Assembly: GCA_026545225.1 (NCBI GenBank)
Contig: CM048853.1
Span: 20,347,255-20,411,254 of the forward strand
DNA length: 64,000 nt
Origin: Cornus controversa
Lineage: Eukaryota; Streptophyta; Magnoliopsida; Cornales; Cornaceae
Direction of reading: 5' to 3'
The notes beneath the pieces were generated by a model. It did no database searches. It saw only the letters and a list, made by a program, of their open reading frames with translations, and was not told the DNA's origin. The position numbers and the translations under genes were made by a program. Shown here piece by piece: positions 47,159 through 57,653 of the stretch (positions are counted from its first letter, which is position 1; each line of letters opens with the position of its first letter).

Positions 47159-47737
47159 TTGATGGCTCTGCATTTATTTCATAAAACTAACACTCTTGAG
47201 CTATTTTTGCTGAGCTAAATTCATTACATTCAATACTCTATCATTCTCATTTATTAGACTTGAGCTTCAACTTGAGATTCATATATAACTACTAGTCTTG
47301 TGAGCTTCATTTTGAGATTCTATCTTTGAGAGATATATTCTTTGTGCTGTAAATCTTCTCCTCATTCATTGTAAAGGGTTGGTTGAACCCAAGAAGACTA
47401 AGTGGAGGACTTCACTTAGCAAGAGAAAGGAAGAAGCTTGTTAGCTTCATTGTAAAGGTTTGCTCTCCACCCGAAAGGAGAAGCCTTAGTGGATTTGGGG
47501 AAATCTCAAGAGGGATCTTGAGTCGTGGAGTAGGGGATTCTGAACCACGCTACATCTTGCATCACTTGTGTTTGATTCTCTCTAACTCTCTCTTTTAATT
47601 CTTGTGCATCTATTTTTCCTTATTTCACTAGTGCTTTTATTTTGACTTGTTCTTGATATTTTTATTTGTGAAAAAATTGTCATTGATTGCCATTGACCCT
47701 ATTCACCCCCCTCTAGGGTCAATTCTTGGGTAACAAT

Positions 47738-47749
47738 TGGTATCAGAGC
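47738..47749 (+). promoter_or_regulatory. copia primer-binding site
   Basis: TGGTATCAGAGC is an exact match to the complement of the 3' end of plant initiator Met tRNA, one base after the 5' LTR. Confidence 0.95.
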
Positions 47750-47784
47750 TTGGACTCTTGAATAGGACTTAATCGTCTTAGAGT

Positions 47785-48585
47785 TTGATCATGGCAAACA
47801 TGCAAGGTGCATCTCATGTAGAAGGTCAATCCAACAATAGGCCACCTTGGTTTGATGGAACCGACTATAGCTATTGGAAACCAAGAATGATTTGGTTTCT
47901 TCAATCTATTGACTACCAAGTTTGGGAAGTTGTTCGTGACGGACCCTTAGTTCCCATGAAAACCTTAGAAGGTCTAAGAGTTCCAAAAGACTTGCATGAA
48001 TATAATGACAATGACCAAAAACTTGTTCAAGTCAATGCCAAAGCGGTTACAAATTTGTATTGTGCTTTAAGTAAATCCGAATTCAATAGAATTTTGGCTT
48101 GTAAATCTGCCAAAGAAATTTGGGACAAACTTAAAGTAACCTATGAAGGCACTAAGCAAGTTAGAGCCACCAAAGTGAGCATGTTGATTCGTGAGTATGA
48201 GCTCTTTAAGATGGAATCGAATGAAACTATTGGTGAGATGTTTACTAGATTCACTAACATTATTAATAGTTTATCTCATCTTGGTAGGAATTACTCTACG
48301 TCCGACAATGTGGAGAAAATTCTTTGGTGCCTACCTACAAGTTGGGATGCCAAGGCTACCGCTATCTCGGAAGCAAAAGATCTCGATTCATTAAGTCTTG
48401 AAGACCTTATGGGATCTCTCATGACTCATGAAATCAAGATGAAAAGCCGTCAAGAAAAGCCCGAGCAAAAGAAGAGCATGGCTTTAAAGACTTCAATTCA
48501 AGAGGTCAATGAGGAAGATGATAAAGATGTTAGTGATGAAGAAGATGAACTTGCTCTCATCTCTAACAAGTTCAAAAATTCATGA
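47785..48585 (+). CDS. gag: copia Gag, N-terminal part
   Basis: It encodes 266 residues of the capsid-type protein that packages element RNA in virus-like particles. Residues 20-60 hold P-W-F-D-G-T-D-Y-S-Y-W and V-W-E-V-V, the DUF4219-like start common to plant copia Gag. The UBN2-like gag core, with E-I-W-D-K-L (about residue 112) and Y-E-L-F-K-M (about 138), extends to about residue 220. The tail is acidic. The start is placed at 47785, but the ATG at 47791, in better context, is equally likely. The frame ends at 48585. A one-base loss near 48575 separates it from the zinc-knuckle frame, which starts four bases before this stop. Confidence 0.9.
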   Translation: MIMANMQGASHVEGQSNNRPPWFDGTDYSYWKPRMIWFLQSIDYQVWEVVRDGPLVPMKTLEGLRVPKDLHEYNDNDQKLVQVNAKAVTNLYCALSKSEFNRILACKSAKEIWDKLKVTYEGTKQVRATKVSMLIREYELFKMESNETIGEMFTRFTNIINSLSHLGRNYSTSDNVEKILWCLPTSWDAKATAISEAKDLDSLSLEDLMGSLMTHEIKMKSRQEKPEQKKSMALKTSIQEVNEEDDKDVSDEEDELALISNKFKNS

Positions 48586-49547
48586 GGAAAGAACATCTCT
48601 TCAAGAAGAGACCTTTCAAGAGAAATGAGTTCAAAGGTGAATCAAGCAAAAAGGAATCACCTACTTGCTTTCAATGTGGAAAGCCGGGACATTTCAAAGC
48701 CGATTGCCCTAAGTACAAAAGAGATAAAGAAAATAAGCAAAAGAAAAAGGCAATGAAGGCTACTTGGGATGATTCGGACTCAAGCGACTCGGATTGTGAT
48801 AATGACGAAATTGCCAACCTTTGCCTTATGGCAATCGAGGATGAGGTAGATTCTAATCTTGAGCTTTCAATTGAGTCTTCTTATTCCTATGATGAATTGC
48901 AAGATGCTTTTGAAGATTTGCATAAAGAACTTGAAAAAGTGATTTTGAAAAACTCTTCTCTCAAACAAAAAATCTCATCTCTTTCACAAGAACTTTCTAA
49001 AGTTCAAAATGAAAATGTCTTATTGAAAAAGGAGAAAGACTCTTCTTCACTTGAACTTTCAAAAGTTCAAATGGAAAATGACTCTTTCAAGAAAGAGAGA
49101 GAGATCCTTTCAAAAGAAACTTCTTCAAATGATCTTCAAATTGAAAATGAAAACTTGAAGAAAGTTGTTGAGGATCAAATTGAGATTCTTGCAAAATTCA
49201 CCAAGGGGAGAAAGAACTTAACTATTCTCCTTGAAAGACAAAGGGATGTTTATGACAAAGAAGGAATTGGGTATAATCCATTTGATAAACAAAAATCTTT
49301 GATCAAAAAACCTCCTTCTAAAAGTGATAAGCTAAAACCCTTGAAGCACTTCTTTGTCAAGAGCTCTCAATTCAACTTCTTCAATTCTATATGCAATCTT
49401 TGTAGAAAAAGTGGACATAAAATATTCTCTTGTCCTTTTAGAAAAAGAAAGTTGACAAAAATGGTTTGGGTTCCAAAAGGAACATTCCCTATGATTGCTA
49501 ACCCAATTGGACCCAAAATGGTTTGGGTACCAAAAGAAGTCACTTAA
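48582..49547 (+). CDS. copia Gag nucleocapsid/spacer region
   Basis: 321 residues. A CCHC zinc knuckle (C-x2-C-x4-H-x4-C) lies at residues 29-42, followed by a Lys-rich patch and an acidic Ser/Asp stretch. A Glu/Lys/Ser-rich coiled coil is predicted over residues 100-210. A second, knuckle-like C-x2-C-x4-H-x4-C lies at residues 271-284, and two copies of K-M-V-W-V-P-K close the frame. The knuckles should bind element RNA. The coiled coil and the doubled knuckle are typical of the long Gag in SIRE-type elements. It overlaps the previous frame by four bases and is in a different frame because of the small deletion near 48575. It ends in TAA at 49545, upstream of the protease. Confidence 0.85.
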   Translation: MRKEHLFKKRPFKRNEFKGESSKKESPTCFQCGKPGHFKADCPKYKRDKENKQKKKAMKATWDDSDSSDSDCDNDEIANLCLMAIEDEVDSNLELSIESSYSYDELQDAFEDLHKELEKVILKNSSLKQKISSLSQELSKVQNENVLLKKEKDSSSLELSKVQMENDSFKKEREILSKETSSNDLQIENENLKKVVEDQIEILAKFTKGRKNLTILLERQRDVYDKEGIGYNPFDKQKSLIKKPPSKSDKLKPLKHFFVKSSQFNFFNSICNLCRKSGHKIFSCPFRKRKLTKMVWVPKGTFPMIANPIGPKMVWVPKEVT

Positions 49548-49560
49548 GCTTGTCTTGTAG

Positions 49561-52023
49561 GTATGCTTAAAATCCTCATCTAGCTCCAAGGACAAGTGGT
49601 TTCTTGATAGTGGTTGCTCAAGGCACATGACAGGAGATCGCTCCAAATTTTCTTCTCTCAAGCCTTATGATGGAGGAAACGTCACATTTGGAGACAACTC
49701 TAAAGGTAAAATTGTTGGCGTCGGGACCATAAGTATATCTTCTTCCTTATCTATTGATAATGTGTTTCTTGTTAATGGTTTAAAGCATAACTTGTTTAGC
49801 ATTAGTCAACTATGTGATAAAGGCTTTAATGTTGCATTTAGATCCGATCATTGCATTATTGAAAAAGATGGTCGTCAAATTTTCGTTGCACATAGAAATG
49901 GCAATTTGTACACCATCCTTTTATGTGACTTGCTTGATCAAAATGTCAAATGCTTTATCTCCTCTAGTGACAATAGTTGGTTATGGCATAGAAGATTAGG
50001 ACATGCTAGCATGGACTTGATCTCAAAATTGTCCAAAAAGGACTTAGTCAAAGGCCTCCCAAAGACTAAGTTTGCCAAGGACAAAACTTGTGGTGCTTGC
50101 CAATTAGGCAAACAAATCAAGTCTTCCTTCAAAAGGAAGAAGGATATCACTACTTCAAGACCTTTAGAATTACTCCATATGGACCTCTTCGGTCCGGATA
50201 GAATTGCTAGCTTAGGAGGAAAATTTTATGCTTTTGTTATTGTAGATGATTTCACTAGGCTTACTTGGGTATTCTTCCTTGCTCATAAGAATGAGACTCA
50301 TGTTATTTTTTCTAAGTTTTGTAGAAAAGTTCAAAATGAGAAAGAATGCAAGATTAAGAGCATTAGAAGTGATAGAGGTAGAGAATTTGATAACCGAGAT
50401 ATTGAGAAATTTTGTGATGAAAACGGTTATGATCATAACTTCTCCGCTCCAAGAACTCCTCAACAAAATGGGGTCGTTGAGAGGAAAAATAGATCCCTCC
50501 AAGAGATGGCTAGAACAATGCTCAATGAACATAAGTTGCCTAGATACTTTTGGGCCGAAGCCGTTAGCACATCTTGCTATGTTTTAAATAGAGTCATCAT
50601 TAGAAAGAAACTTGATAAGACCCCCTATGAGCTTTGGAATGGTCATAAGCCAAGTATAGGATACTTCAAAGTCTTTGGGTGCAAATGTTTTGTGTTGAAT
50701 GACAAGGACAACTTAGAAAAATTTGATGCTAAATCCGATGAAGGTGTTTTCCTAGGATACTCATCCAAAAGCAAAGCCTATAGAGTGTTCAACAAGAGAA
50801 CCTTGGTGGTAGAAGAATCTATACATGTTGTTTTTGATGAATCTCCTTTACCTACCCCTAGGCAAGAATTGGATGATGAGGTAGTTGAGCTTGAAAAGAA
50901 TGTTGATGGACTTTCACTTGTTGAAAAACCAAAAGAATCCACCATTGATGAGTCACAAGAAAATGCTTCTAATGAGGACAACACTCAAAATGACATTCAT
51001 GATTCTCTTCCAAAAGGTCAAAGAGTCATTCCTTATCATCCACTTGACCAAGTTATAGGCGATCCTTCAAAAGGTGTTAGCACTAGGTCCTCTCTTAGAG
51101 ACATGTGTGATCATTTAGCCTTTGTATCTCAATTAGAGCCAAAGAACATCTTTGAGGCCGAAAATGATGAGTCATGGATTTTAGCTATGCAAGAAGAGCT
51201 AAACCAATTTGAGAGAAATCAAGTTTGGAATTTAGTTCCTAGACCCAAAGATCAAACCGTCATAGGAACCAAATGGGTCTATAGAAATAAAAAGGATGAG
51301 TCGGGTGTTATAATTAGAAATAAGGCTAGATTAGTTGCCCAAGGTTTCAACCAAGAAGAAGGGATTGATTATGAGGAAACCTTCGCACCCGTTGCTAGAT
51401 TAGAAGCAATTAGGATGTTACTTGCATATGCATCTCATAAGAACTTCAAGCTATTTCAAATGGATGTAAAAAGTGCTTTCTTGAATGGCTTCATAGAAGA
51501 AGAAGTCTATGTAGAACAACCACCGGGTTTTCAAAGTCATGACCTTCCAAACCATGTTTTTAAATTATCTAAAGCTTTGTATGGTTTGAAACAAGCTCCT
51601 AGAGCTTGGTATGAGAGGTTGAGTGGTTTTCTTCTAGAAAATGATTTTGTTAGAGGAAAAATCGACAATACCCTTTTTACAAAAATCATTGATAAAAATT
51701 TGTTGATTGTTCAAATTTATGTTGATGATATCATCTTTGGATCAACAAATGAGAAGTTATGTAAAGAATTTGCTTCAAACATGCAAAATGAATTTGAAAT
51801 GAGCATGATGGGTGAACTTAACTTCTTTCTAGGATTGCAAATCAAACAATCATTGGATGGTATATTCATTTGCCAATCCAAATATGTTAAAGATTTGCTA
51901 AAGAAATTTGGCTTGGAGGACGCCAAACATGCAAAAACTCCTATGAGCAATTCCTCTAAACTTGATAAGGACGAAAAAGGAAAAGATGTTGACATCAAGA
52001 AATCAAGAAATATAGAGGAATGA
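49561..52023 (+). CDS. pol: copia Pol: protease, integrase, reverse transcriptase
   Basis: The frame opens after TAG at 49558. The first ATG (49627) lies beyond the protease active site D-S-G (GAT at 49606), so translation must come from readthrough or shifting and no start is assigned. In order, numbering from ATG 49627: GAG-pre-integrase H-H-C-C (about 120-165); integrase core with Asp186, Asp249 and Glu285 (35 residues between the last two, the D,D-35-E pattern); a GKK-poor C-terminus; then copia reverse transcriptase from about 515, with Y-V-D-D at 698-701. The acidic link at 410-460 separates integrase from RT. An 8-bp tandem duplication (51994-52009, ATCAAGAA twice) shifts the frame, and it ends at 52023. 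The catalytic motifs are intact. Confidence 0.95.
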   Translation, partial: VCLKSSSSSKDKWFLDSGCSRHMTGDRSKFSSLKPYDGGNVTFGDNSKGKIVGVGTISISSSLSIDNVFLVNGLKHNLFSISQLCDKGFNVAFRSDHCIIEKDGRQIFVAHRNGNLYTILLCDLLDQNVKCFISSSDNSWLWHRRLGHASMDLISKLSKKDLVKGLPKTKFAKDKTCGACQLGKQIKSSFKRKKDITTSRPLELLHMDLFGPDRIASLGGKFYAFVIVDDFTRLTWVFFLAHKNETHVIFSKFCRKVQNEKECKIKSIRSDRGREFDNRDIEKFCDENGYDHNFSAPRTPQQNGVVERKNRSLQEMARTMLNEHKLPRYFWAEAVSTSCYVLNRVIIRKKLDKTPYELWNGHKPSIGYFKVFGCKCFVLNDKDNLEKFDAKSDEGVFLGYSSKSKAYRVFNKRTLVVEESIHVVFDESPLPTPRQELDDEVVELEKNVDGLSLVEKPKESTIDESQENASNEDNTQNDIHDSLPKGQRVIPYHPLDQVIGDPSKGVSTRSSLRDMCDHLAFVSQLEPKNIFEAENDESWILAMQEELNQFERNQVWNLVPRPKDQTVIGTKWVYRNKKDESGVIIRNKARLVAQGFNQEEGIDYEETFAPVARLEAIRMLLAYASHKNFKLFQMDVKSAFLNGFIEEEVYVEQPPGFQSHDLPNHVFKLSKALYGLKQAPRAWYERLSGFLLENDFVRGKIDNTLFTKIIDKNLLIVQIYVDDIIFGSTNEKLCKEFASNMQNEFEMSMMGELNFFLGLQIKQSLDGIFICQSKYVKDLLKKFGLEDAKHAKTPMSNSSKLDKDEKGKDVDIKKSRNIEE

Positions 52024-52718
52024 TTGGAAGTCTTTTGTATTTAACGGCAAGTAGACCGGATATAATGTTTAGTGTTTGCTTATGTGCAAGATTTCAATCA
52101 TGTCCCAAAGAATCCCATTTAAGTGCCGTTAAACGAATTTTCAAATATTTGAGTGGTACTATTGACTTGGGACTTTGGTTTCCTAGGGATACATCTTTTG
52201 ATCTCATAAGTTATTCGGATGCTGACTTTGCCGGATGTAAATTAGATAGAAAAAGCACAAGTGGCACTTGTCACTTCCTAGGACACTCATTAGTTTCATG
52301 GTCAAGTAAGAAACAAAATTCGGTTGCTTTGTCAATGGCGGAAGCCGAATATGTGGCCGCCGGTAGTTGTTGTGCACAAACTCTCTATATTAAACAACAA
52401 CTTGAGGATTTTGGACTTACATTTGATCACATACCTATTAGATGTGACAATACGAGTGCGATATGTCTTTCCAAAAATCCCATTCAGCACTCTAGGACTA
52501 AACATATTGAGATTAGGCACCACTTCTTGAGAGATCATGTGTCTAAAGGAGACATTGAGCTCATCTTTGTTAACACAGAGAAACAACTCGCAGATATATT
52601 CACAAAACCTCTCCAAGAAGATAGATTTTGCACCATTAGGAGAGAGATTGGCATGGCAAAGGAGAATGAAGTGTTCTTGACCTGTTCCTTGATTGAAACA
52701 CATTCTCAGCCACTTTGA
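52020..52718 (+). CDS. copia Pol: RT C-terminus and RNase H
   Basis: 232 residues continuing Pol in another frame. It starts with the [10 protein letters not shown] block that normally follows the RT in copia. RNase H contains S-D-A-D-F-A-G (about 65), S-W-S-S-K-K-Q (about 99), A-E-A-E-Y-V-A (about 110) and a D-N-x-S-A-I (about 145). The acidic residues expected of RNase H are visible. It stops within the first TTTGAG repeat of the spacer that follows. The upstream break is the 8-bp duplication at 51994-52009. Confidence 0.9.
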   Translation: MIGSLLYLTASRPDIMFSVCLCARFQSCPKESHLSAVKRIFKYLSGTIDLGLWFPRDTSFDLISYSDADFAGCKLDRKSTSGTCHFLGHSLVSWSSKKQNSVALSMAEAEYVAAGSCCAQTLYIKQQLEDFGLTFDHIPIRCDNTSAICLSKNPIQHSRTKHIEIRHHFLRDHVSKGDIELIFVNTEKQLADIFTKPLQEDRFCTIRREIGMAKENEVFLTCSLIETHSQPL

Positions 52719-52920
52719 GGCACCTGGAAATCCACTTTGAGATGCCTCAAAGTCATCCCAGCAAGTTTGAGGCGCCTGGAAATCAACTTTGAGGCGCCTG
52801 GAAGTTACAGAATGTTTTATGACTATCTAAAGAGGTCTTTGAGGCGCCTGAAACCCAACTTTGAGGCGCCTGGAAATTTTGAGACGCCTCAAAGTCAAGT
52901 TTGAGACGCCTCAAAGTGTC
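52714..52920. repeat. TTTGAGGCGCC dyad cluster between pol and ORF3
   Basis: About eight copies of TTTGAGGCGCCTGGAAA, TTTGAGACGCCTCAAA or close forms occur in 200 bases directly after the Pol stop. The motif is the one in the LTR cluster, with more CTGGAA right halves. No such repeat occurs in the coding parts. Confidence 0.9.
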
Positions 52921-53100
52921 GTTCCATTTAAAAGAGAGCCTGAAACCCTCATTTCGCGTATCCCTCTCTCTCAACAGACGCAACCTCTGTTTGGGTCTCT
53001 TATTCTCTTCACTTTTCTTCTTCATTCTCTTGGCTTTTCCTCCTCATTTCTTTTCCATTTTCTTTCTCTCACACTCCCATCTATCCCAAACCCTTGAATC

Positions 53101-54339
53101 ATGCCTCCTCATATCTTTGGTAAGAGAACCAAAAACCCTAATGCAGAGAGACGTACCAAGGCTCGCCATGAAGGGGAATCTTCAAATCCCACACCTCCAC
53201 CCATGGCTGCTCCAACCTTTCGTCTATTTGAATCTCCAGAATTCAAGAAGATCTATGACACAGAATTTCTCGACAAGGAAGTGGCTAGAGGTAAGGTTGT
53301 TTCTAGAATTTTTTGTGAAGAAAATCATTTGAACACCTTCAAATTTTTTGATGATATTGGATGGGGTCATTTTGTCTCTATGGAGGAACGTCTGTACCCC
53401 AAATTAGTGCGAATCTTTTATGCACATTTGAGGGAAGAAGACAACTGTCATGAATTAACCTCTTTTGCAAATGGCATTTCCATCACAATCACTAAAGAGA
53501 GGCTGAGAACCATTCTTGAAATTGATGAAGGGGATTTTCAGTTCTTCTCCACTCATTCTTGGGCTCATGTTCAAGGATTCGAACCTCTTGAATCTATCCG
53601 ACAAATGTGTGATAACCCCAATATCCAAAACATAAGTCACATCTTTGCATCCCAATTGACCTTGGAGGCTCGAATTCTTCATAATGTTATTGGATATCTC
53701 ATTTTGCCCAAATCAGGTAGTCGCACTGAAGTCACTTGCATGGAAGCATTCATTATTTGGTGTTTGCTTAACAAAAAGCGCCTAGACCTCTCTCACATTA
53801 TCTATCACCATATGCTAGAGACTTGATCCTCAGCCACTCAGTGCTACTATGCCTTACCTCTGACCAAGATTTTTCAATCCCATAGGGTGACTCTATCAAG
53901 TGAGCAATCTCGAGAAGTTGGTAATAGAGAAAGACTAAATCGGACCACTCTCTTGCTCATGAAACTCCAACAGAATGCTGATGGGTACTGGTATGATCCA
54001 AGGAGAGAAAATTTTGCACCTGTTGAAGCTAATGAGGAACATGATGCTTCTAATGATGAAGAAGGAGGAGGACATGTCCATTTGAATGAGGATGCTCCGG
54101 CACCCATGGATGACAATGCCTCTCTTATGCGTCAACTCATTTCTCGATTCGACGAACACATCACAATTGCTCGACGCACCGAAGAAAAGGTCGATACTTT
54201 GAGAGCTGACTTTGACCATTTCCAACTTAGATATGAGGAAGAGGTAGAACTTACGGGGATGCAGCTGCTTGCTATTCAGGATGATATCACAGCTATCCGA
54301 ACTCAACCCCAGACTCCTCCCGCTCCTCATGATCCTTGA
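53101..54339 (+). pseudogene. copia third ORF (env-position, plant transposon protein-like)
   Basis: One frame of 412 codons interrupted by a single TGA at 53824-53826. The N-terminus is basic with T-P-P-P. Residues 35-200 resemble the 'putative plant transposon protein' domain (Transposase_32-like) found after pol in SIRE and in other plant retroelements: a Y-P-K-L-V-R-I-F-Y-A-H-L block near 100, an I-T-I-T-K-E-R-L block near 125 and conserved Trp/His positions. The C-terminal half after the stop is acidic, then forms a probable coiled coil (about residues 340-390). There is no signal peptide, no clear membrane segment and no glycoprotein feature, so 'envelope' is only a position-based name. 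The function is unknown. Confidence 0.75.
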
Positions 54340-55104
54340 TGATGGCATCTCACCCTTTTTGATGAAGACAAAGGGGGAGAAGTATTTTGGTGTTTTGGGA
54401 TTTTCTAGGATGTTTTGGGATGTTCTAGGGTAGTAGTAGTTGGATGGCAATGGCAATGTAGTAGGATTTTATTATCTTGGATATGATAGGATATTTGCAT
54501 ATGTATGGCTTTTGGCTTTGAATTTCTTTTTGGATATTATCTATGCCTAAATGCAAATTTCCTTTATGATGAATGAATTGCCAACTATTTTGATTATATC
54601 TTGACTTGCTATATCTTGATCATTTTATGACTATGCTTGTGATTTCAATGATGATGGTATAATGATTAATGCATACATGTATTGCATTATGAATGCTATG
54701 AGAATTCAATGATGAAACTTTGAAACTTGTGATTTTCTATGCATGAAGGAGGATGGGATTTACTTGGTGAATTGTTGGTTGATTGATTGACTATTGGTTA
54801 AGTTGTGCACTTATAATGCTTACACATATGCAACTTTGCCTTTATGTGATGTTTTTGAATGAGAGCATATTGATAGGGGAAGATTAACATGCTTATCTTG
54901 AATATCATTTGAAAAGCCTTCCTTATGAACTCATATTGCACTTTCCATGAGAAGTACAATTTTTTTTAAAAGAATGTGCTGATTTATTTATATCTTAGAT
55001 ATTGTGTTCAAAGCGTGCATATTGATAGGGGGAGCATCTTTAAATGCTACTCCACATTTACCTAGAACACATCAATGTTTTGTCATCATCAAAAAGGGGG
55101 AGAT
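54340..55104. other. copia 3' leader before polypurine tract
   Basis: Non-coding, AT-rich DNA between ORF3 and the 3' LTR, ending in the polypurine tract AAAAAGGGGGAG (55091-55102), where plus-strand synthesis starts. Confidence 0.8.
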
Positions 55105-56497
55105 TGTTGACCTAAATGTTTCAACCTAAGGGCAATCTTGTAATTTTGATGATAACAAATCATTAATGATGTTTTGTACTAATTCCTAATTTGAGTGATT
55201 GATTTTGAAGCAATGATGTTTATTCAAGAAAACATTCACATTGAGGATGATGTCATGAAGAGGACAATGTCAAAGAAAGCATTCCATTGAAGAAGAAGGT
55301 GTTGCCCCAAGATTTAATGACAAAGGCCATTTTTGAAGAAATGGGGTAGAAATAAGTTGGTGAGAGCTAGGAATTCATTGTCAAAGTTATTTATGAATAA
55401 CATGATTGAAGCTCAATTCTATGATAGGACCATGCATTCATTTTTATATCATTTCTTGGTCTCTAATTCTCTTGAAATAGGTCTTGATATCAATTTGAGG
55501 AATTTCTAAGACCAAACAAGCTCAATGTCCTAACCCTGTCTTTGATTTTTGAATATTTAAAGGTTAGAGGACTTTGAGGCGCCTCAAACTCAGTTTGAGC
55601 CACCTCAAAGTTACAGAAAGAAATTGAAGTTTTGAGAAGGGTTTTGAGGCGCCTCAAACTCACTTTGAGCCACTTCAAACTCATTTCGAGCCACCTCAAA
55701 CTCATTTCGAGCCACCTCAAAATATTTTGAGGCGCCTCAAACTGCACTTTGAGCCACCTCAAAATGCACTTTGAGCCACCTCAAAGTTTATGAGGCGCCT
55801 GAAACTCATTTTGAGTCGCCTCAAACATGCTGAATTCAAATCCAACGGATAGTTCAGTGCATTTAATGCCCTCAACTACCTTCCAACAGCTATATTTCAA
55901 AGGGGCTCTATATATATTGATGGCTCTGCATTTATTTCATAAAACTAACACTCTTGAGCTATTTTTGCTGAGCTAAATTCATTACATTCAATACTCTATC
56001 ATTCTCATTTATTAGACTTGAGCTTCAACTTGAGATTCATATATAACTACTAGTCTTGTGAGCTTCATTTTGAGATTCTATCTTTGAGAGATATATTCTT
56101 TGTGCTGTAAATCTTCTCCTCATTTATTGTAAAGGGTTGGTTGAACCCAAGAAGACTAAGTGGAGGACTTCACTTAGCAAGAGAAAGGAAGAAGCTTGTT
56201 AGCTTCATTGTAAAGGTTTGCTCTCCACCCGAAAGGAGAAGCCTTAGTGGATTTGGGGAAATCTCAAGAGGGATCTTGAGTCGTGGAGTAGGGGATTCCG
56301 AACCACGCTACATCTTGCGTCACTTGTGTTTGATTCTCTCTAACTCTCTCTTTTAATTCTTGTGCATCTATTTTTCCTTATTTCACTAGTGCTTTTATTT
56401 TGACTTGTTCTTGATATTTTTATTTGTGAAAAAATTGTCATTGATTGCCATTGACCCTATTCACCCCCCCCCTCTAGGGTCAATTCTTGGGTAACAA
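55105..56497 (+). mobile_element. copia 3' LTR
   Basis: It starts TGTTGACC and ends GGGTAACAA, then the duplication CCTCT. It matches 46368-47736 with about a dozen base changes, a longer C run (56464-56472) and one extra 22-base unit in the dyad cluster (near 55690). The TATA box is at 55909-55916. Confidence 0.9.
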
Positions 56498-56843
56498 CCT
56501 CTTCTCATCAGTCTCAGGGTAGAAATTTATCTTTGTCTTCAAGAATTCAAACCATGAACTTTATGGAAACTTTGGTTCTTAGTTTTAATTTAGGGTTGCA
56601 AATTTTTGTTCTTTCTGGTTAAGGGGTCCTTGGGTTACGGGACTTTCAAATTGTATTACCAGACACGTAGTCATTTATTTAATGTTATTTCTATTCAGTG
56701 GGATTTTTTGTTCAGCTTTTAGAATTTATTTTAGTCTGTCTTTTGTATTCTATGCTTGTTGCTATCAGTTGTTAATATTCCTCAAGTTTTGTGTATGAGA
56801 CTGGCTACCTCATGCGCGAAATTTTGTGGGGGTATTTCACTAT

Positions 56844-57524
56844 ATGTGTGTAAATAAATAATTAACACCAATTCTCAATTGCCAATTTAATTTCACAAAT
56901 ATCATAATTCACAGAAAAAAATCAGATTTATAAAAATCAATTTTATACCAAAATGAAAGATTAAAAAAAAATACAACAAACAATTTACACATTATAGGAT
57001 TTAGTCTATGTATACAGATTCAAATGGAAAGAGAAGAGTCGAACTTGCCTCTTCGATGATTCAAAACCTGTCCACACGATCGCTCCTTCTCTCCGTCCTT
57101 TCTTTCATCTACACTCTGAGTTTCTATGCGTAAGCTAACGGCAGAAACCCTAATCCCCTCTTTTCTTTTCTTTTATTATTATTATTTTTTTTTTCAAAAA
57201 ACTAATTAAGACTAAATAAAATTAAAAGGAAAAATTAATAAAAAAATCCTAGCTCATCAAAAATAAGTACACCTAGCCCAACCATTCTAGCCCAACTCAA
57301 CCCAGATTCCTCCCTAGCCCAATCCAAAATTAAAATAAAAAAAACACAAAGACCTAGTCCAAATAAAATAAAATGAATAAAATAAAAATAAAGTAAATTA
57401 CACCACAATATTTAAAGCACCCAAAGAATTTAATCCAACCAATAAAGCAATTCAATTTAACTAATAAAAGAAATAAAGCATTTAAATTAAAATTATAAGA
57501 TCTCCAAAATTACAGGGTATTACA
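56844..57524 (-). mobile_element. LTR fragment C, third copy
   Basis: It matches 41660-42335 of LTR A in the same orientation. On the - strand it starts TGTAATACCCTGTAATTTTGG at 57524, the best-preserved start of this LTR family, and stops after about 680 bases at the junction with LTR B. Confidence 0.85.
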
Positions 57525-57653
57525 TACAGTGTCCATTAAGACTGCCATATCTGACGGATCAGTCACGGGGCCTCCTACAGGCTGAGAGACTTTCTTTTCT
57601 TCAGTATCATCACCAGGGGCTGAGTTCTTCGCGAACCTTAGCTTAGGCGGCAT
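57525..57653 (-). pseudogene. gypsy gag start (G3), cut by LTR C
   Basis: ATG at 57653 opens 43 codons (MPPKLRFAKNS...) that run without a stop into the LTR C boundary. Basic start, acidic middle and P-V-G-G-P-V are like the N-terminal leader of plant gypsy Gag. The upstream leader (57654-57800) shares GCTAACACCA with the G2 leader near 38730, so G3 is a relative of G2. The rest of the gene is not present to the left. Confidence 0.55.

Larger units (their letters stand above)
46368..47736 (+). mobile_element. copia 5' LTR
   Basis: It is about 1.37 kb and ends GGGTAACAA just before the PBS. It contains the TTTGAGGCGCCTCAAA cluster (46845-47060), a TATATATA box (47151-47158), and a 71-codon open frame (47383-47598) that is also present in the 3' LTR but looks like transcribed leader. 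The first bases, ATTGACC, differ from TGTTGACC in the 3' LTR. Confidence 0.9.
46368..56497 (+). mobile_element. young Ty1/copia element, SIRE/Maximus type
   Basis: 5' LTR (46368-47736), PBS TGGTATCAGAGC (47738-47749), gag, protease, integrase, RT/RNase H in copia order, a third ORF, polypurine tract AAAAAGGGGGAG (55091-55102), 3' LTR (55105-56497). The target duplication (A)CCTCT lies at 46362-46367 and 56497-56502. The uninterrupted site is present in LTR A near 39089-39110. The two LTRs differ by about a dozen substitutions and one repeat unit, so it inserted recently relative to everything else here. Length is 10.1 kb. Coding frames have three frameshifts or stops plus one nonsense codon, so it is probably not autonomous now. 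Confidence 0.95.
42338..56843 (+). mobile_element. LTR B: inverted copy of LTR A, split by copia element
   Basis: It starts TGTAATCCCCCGTAATTTTGG at 42338, seven bases from LTR A, and matches A in inverted orientation. It runs to 46367, is interrupted by the copia element (46368-56497), and continues 56503-56843 to GGTATTTCACTATA. Without inserts it is about 3.5 kb. It carries a TRIM array (44675-45561) and the 162-bp array (43441-43930). Its 3' end lacks the last 14 or so bases of A and joins fragment C at a short shared CTATA. Confidence 0.8.

Noticed and set aside
47383..47598. 71-codon open frame in the copia 5' LTR, repeated at 56141-56356
   Set aside because: It is present only because the LTRs are near-identical, has no recognised domain, and lies in the transcribed LTR leader. 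No sign of coding constraint could be judged.
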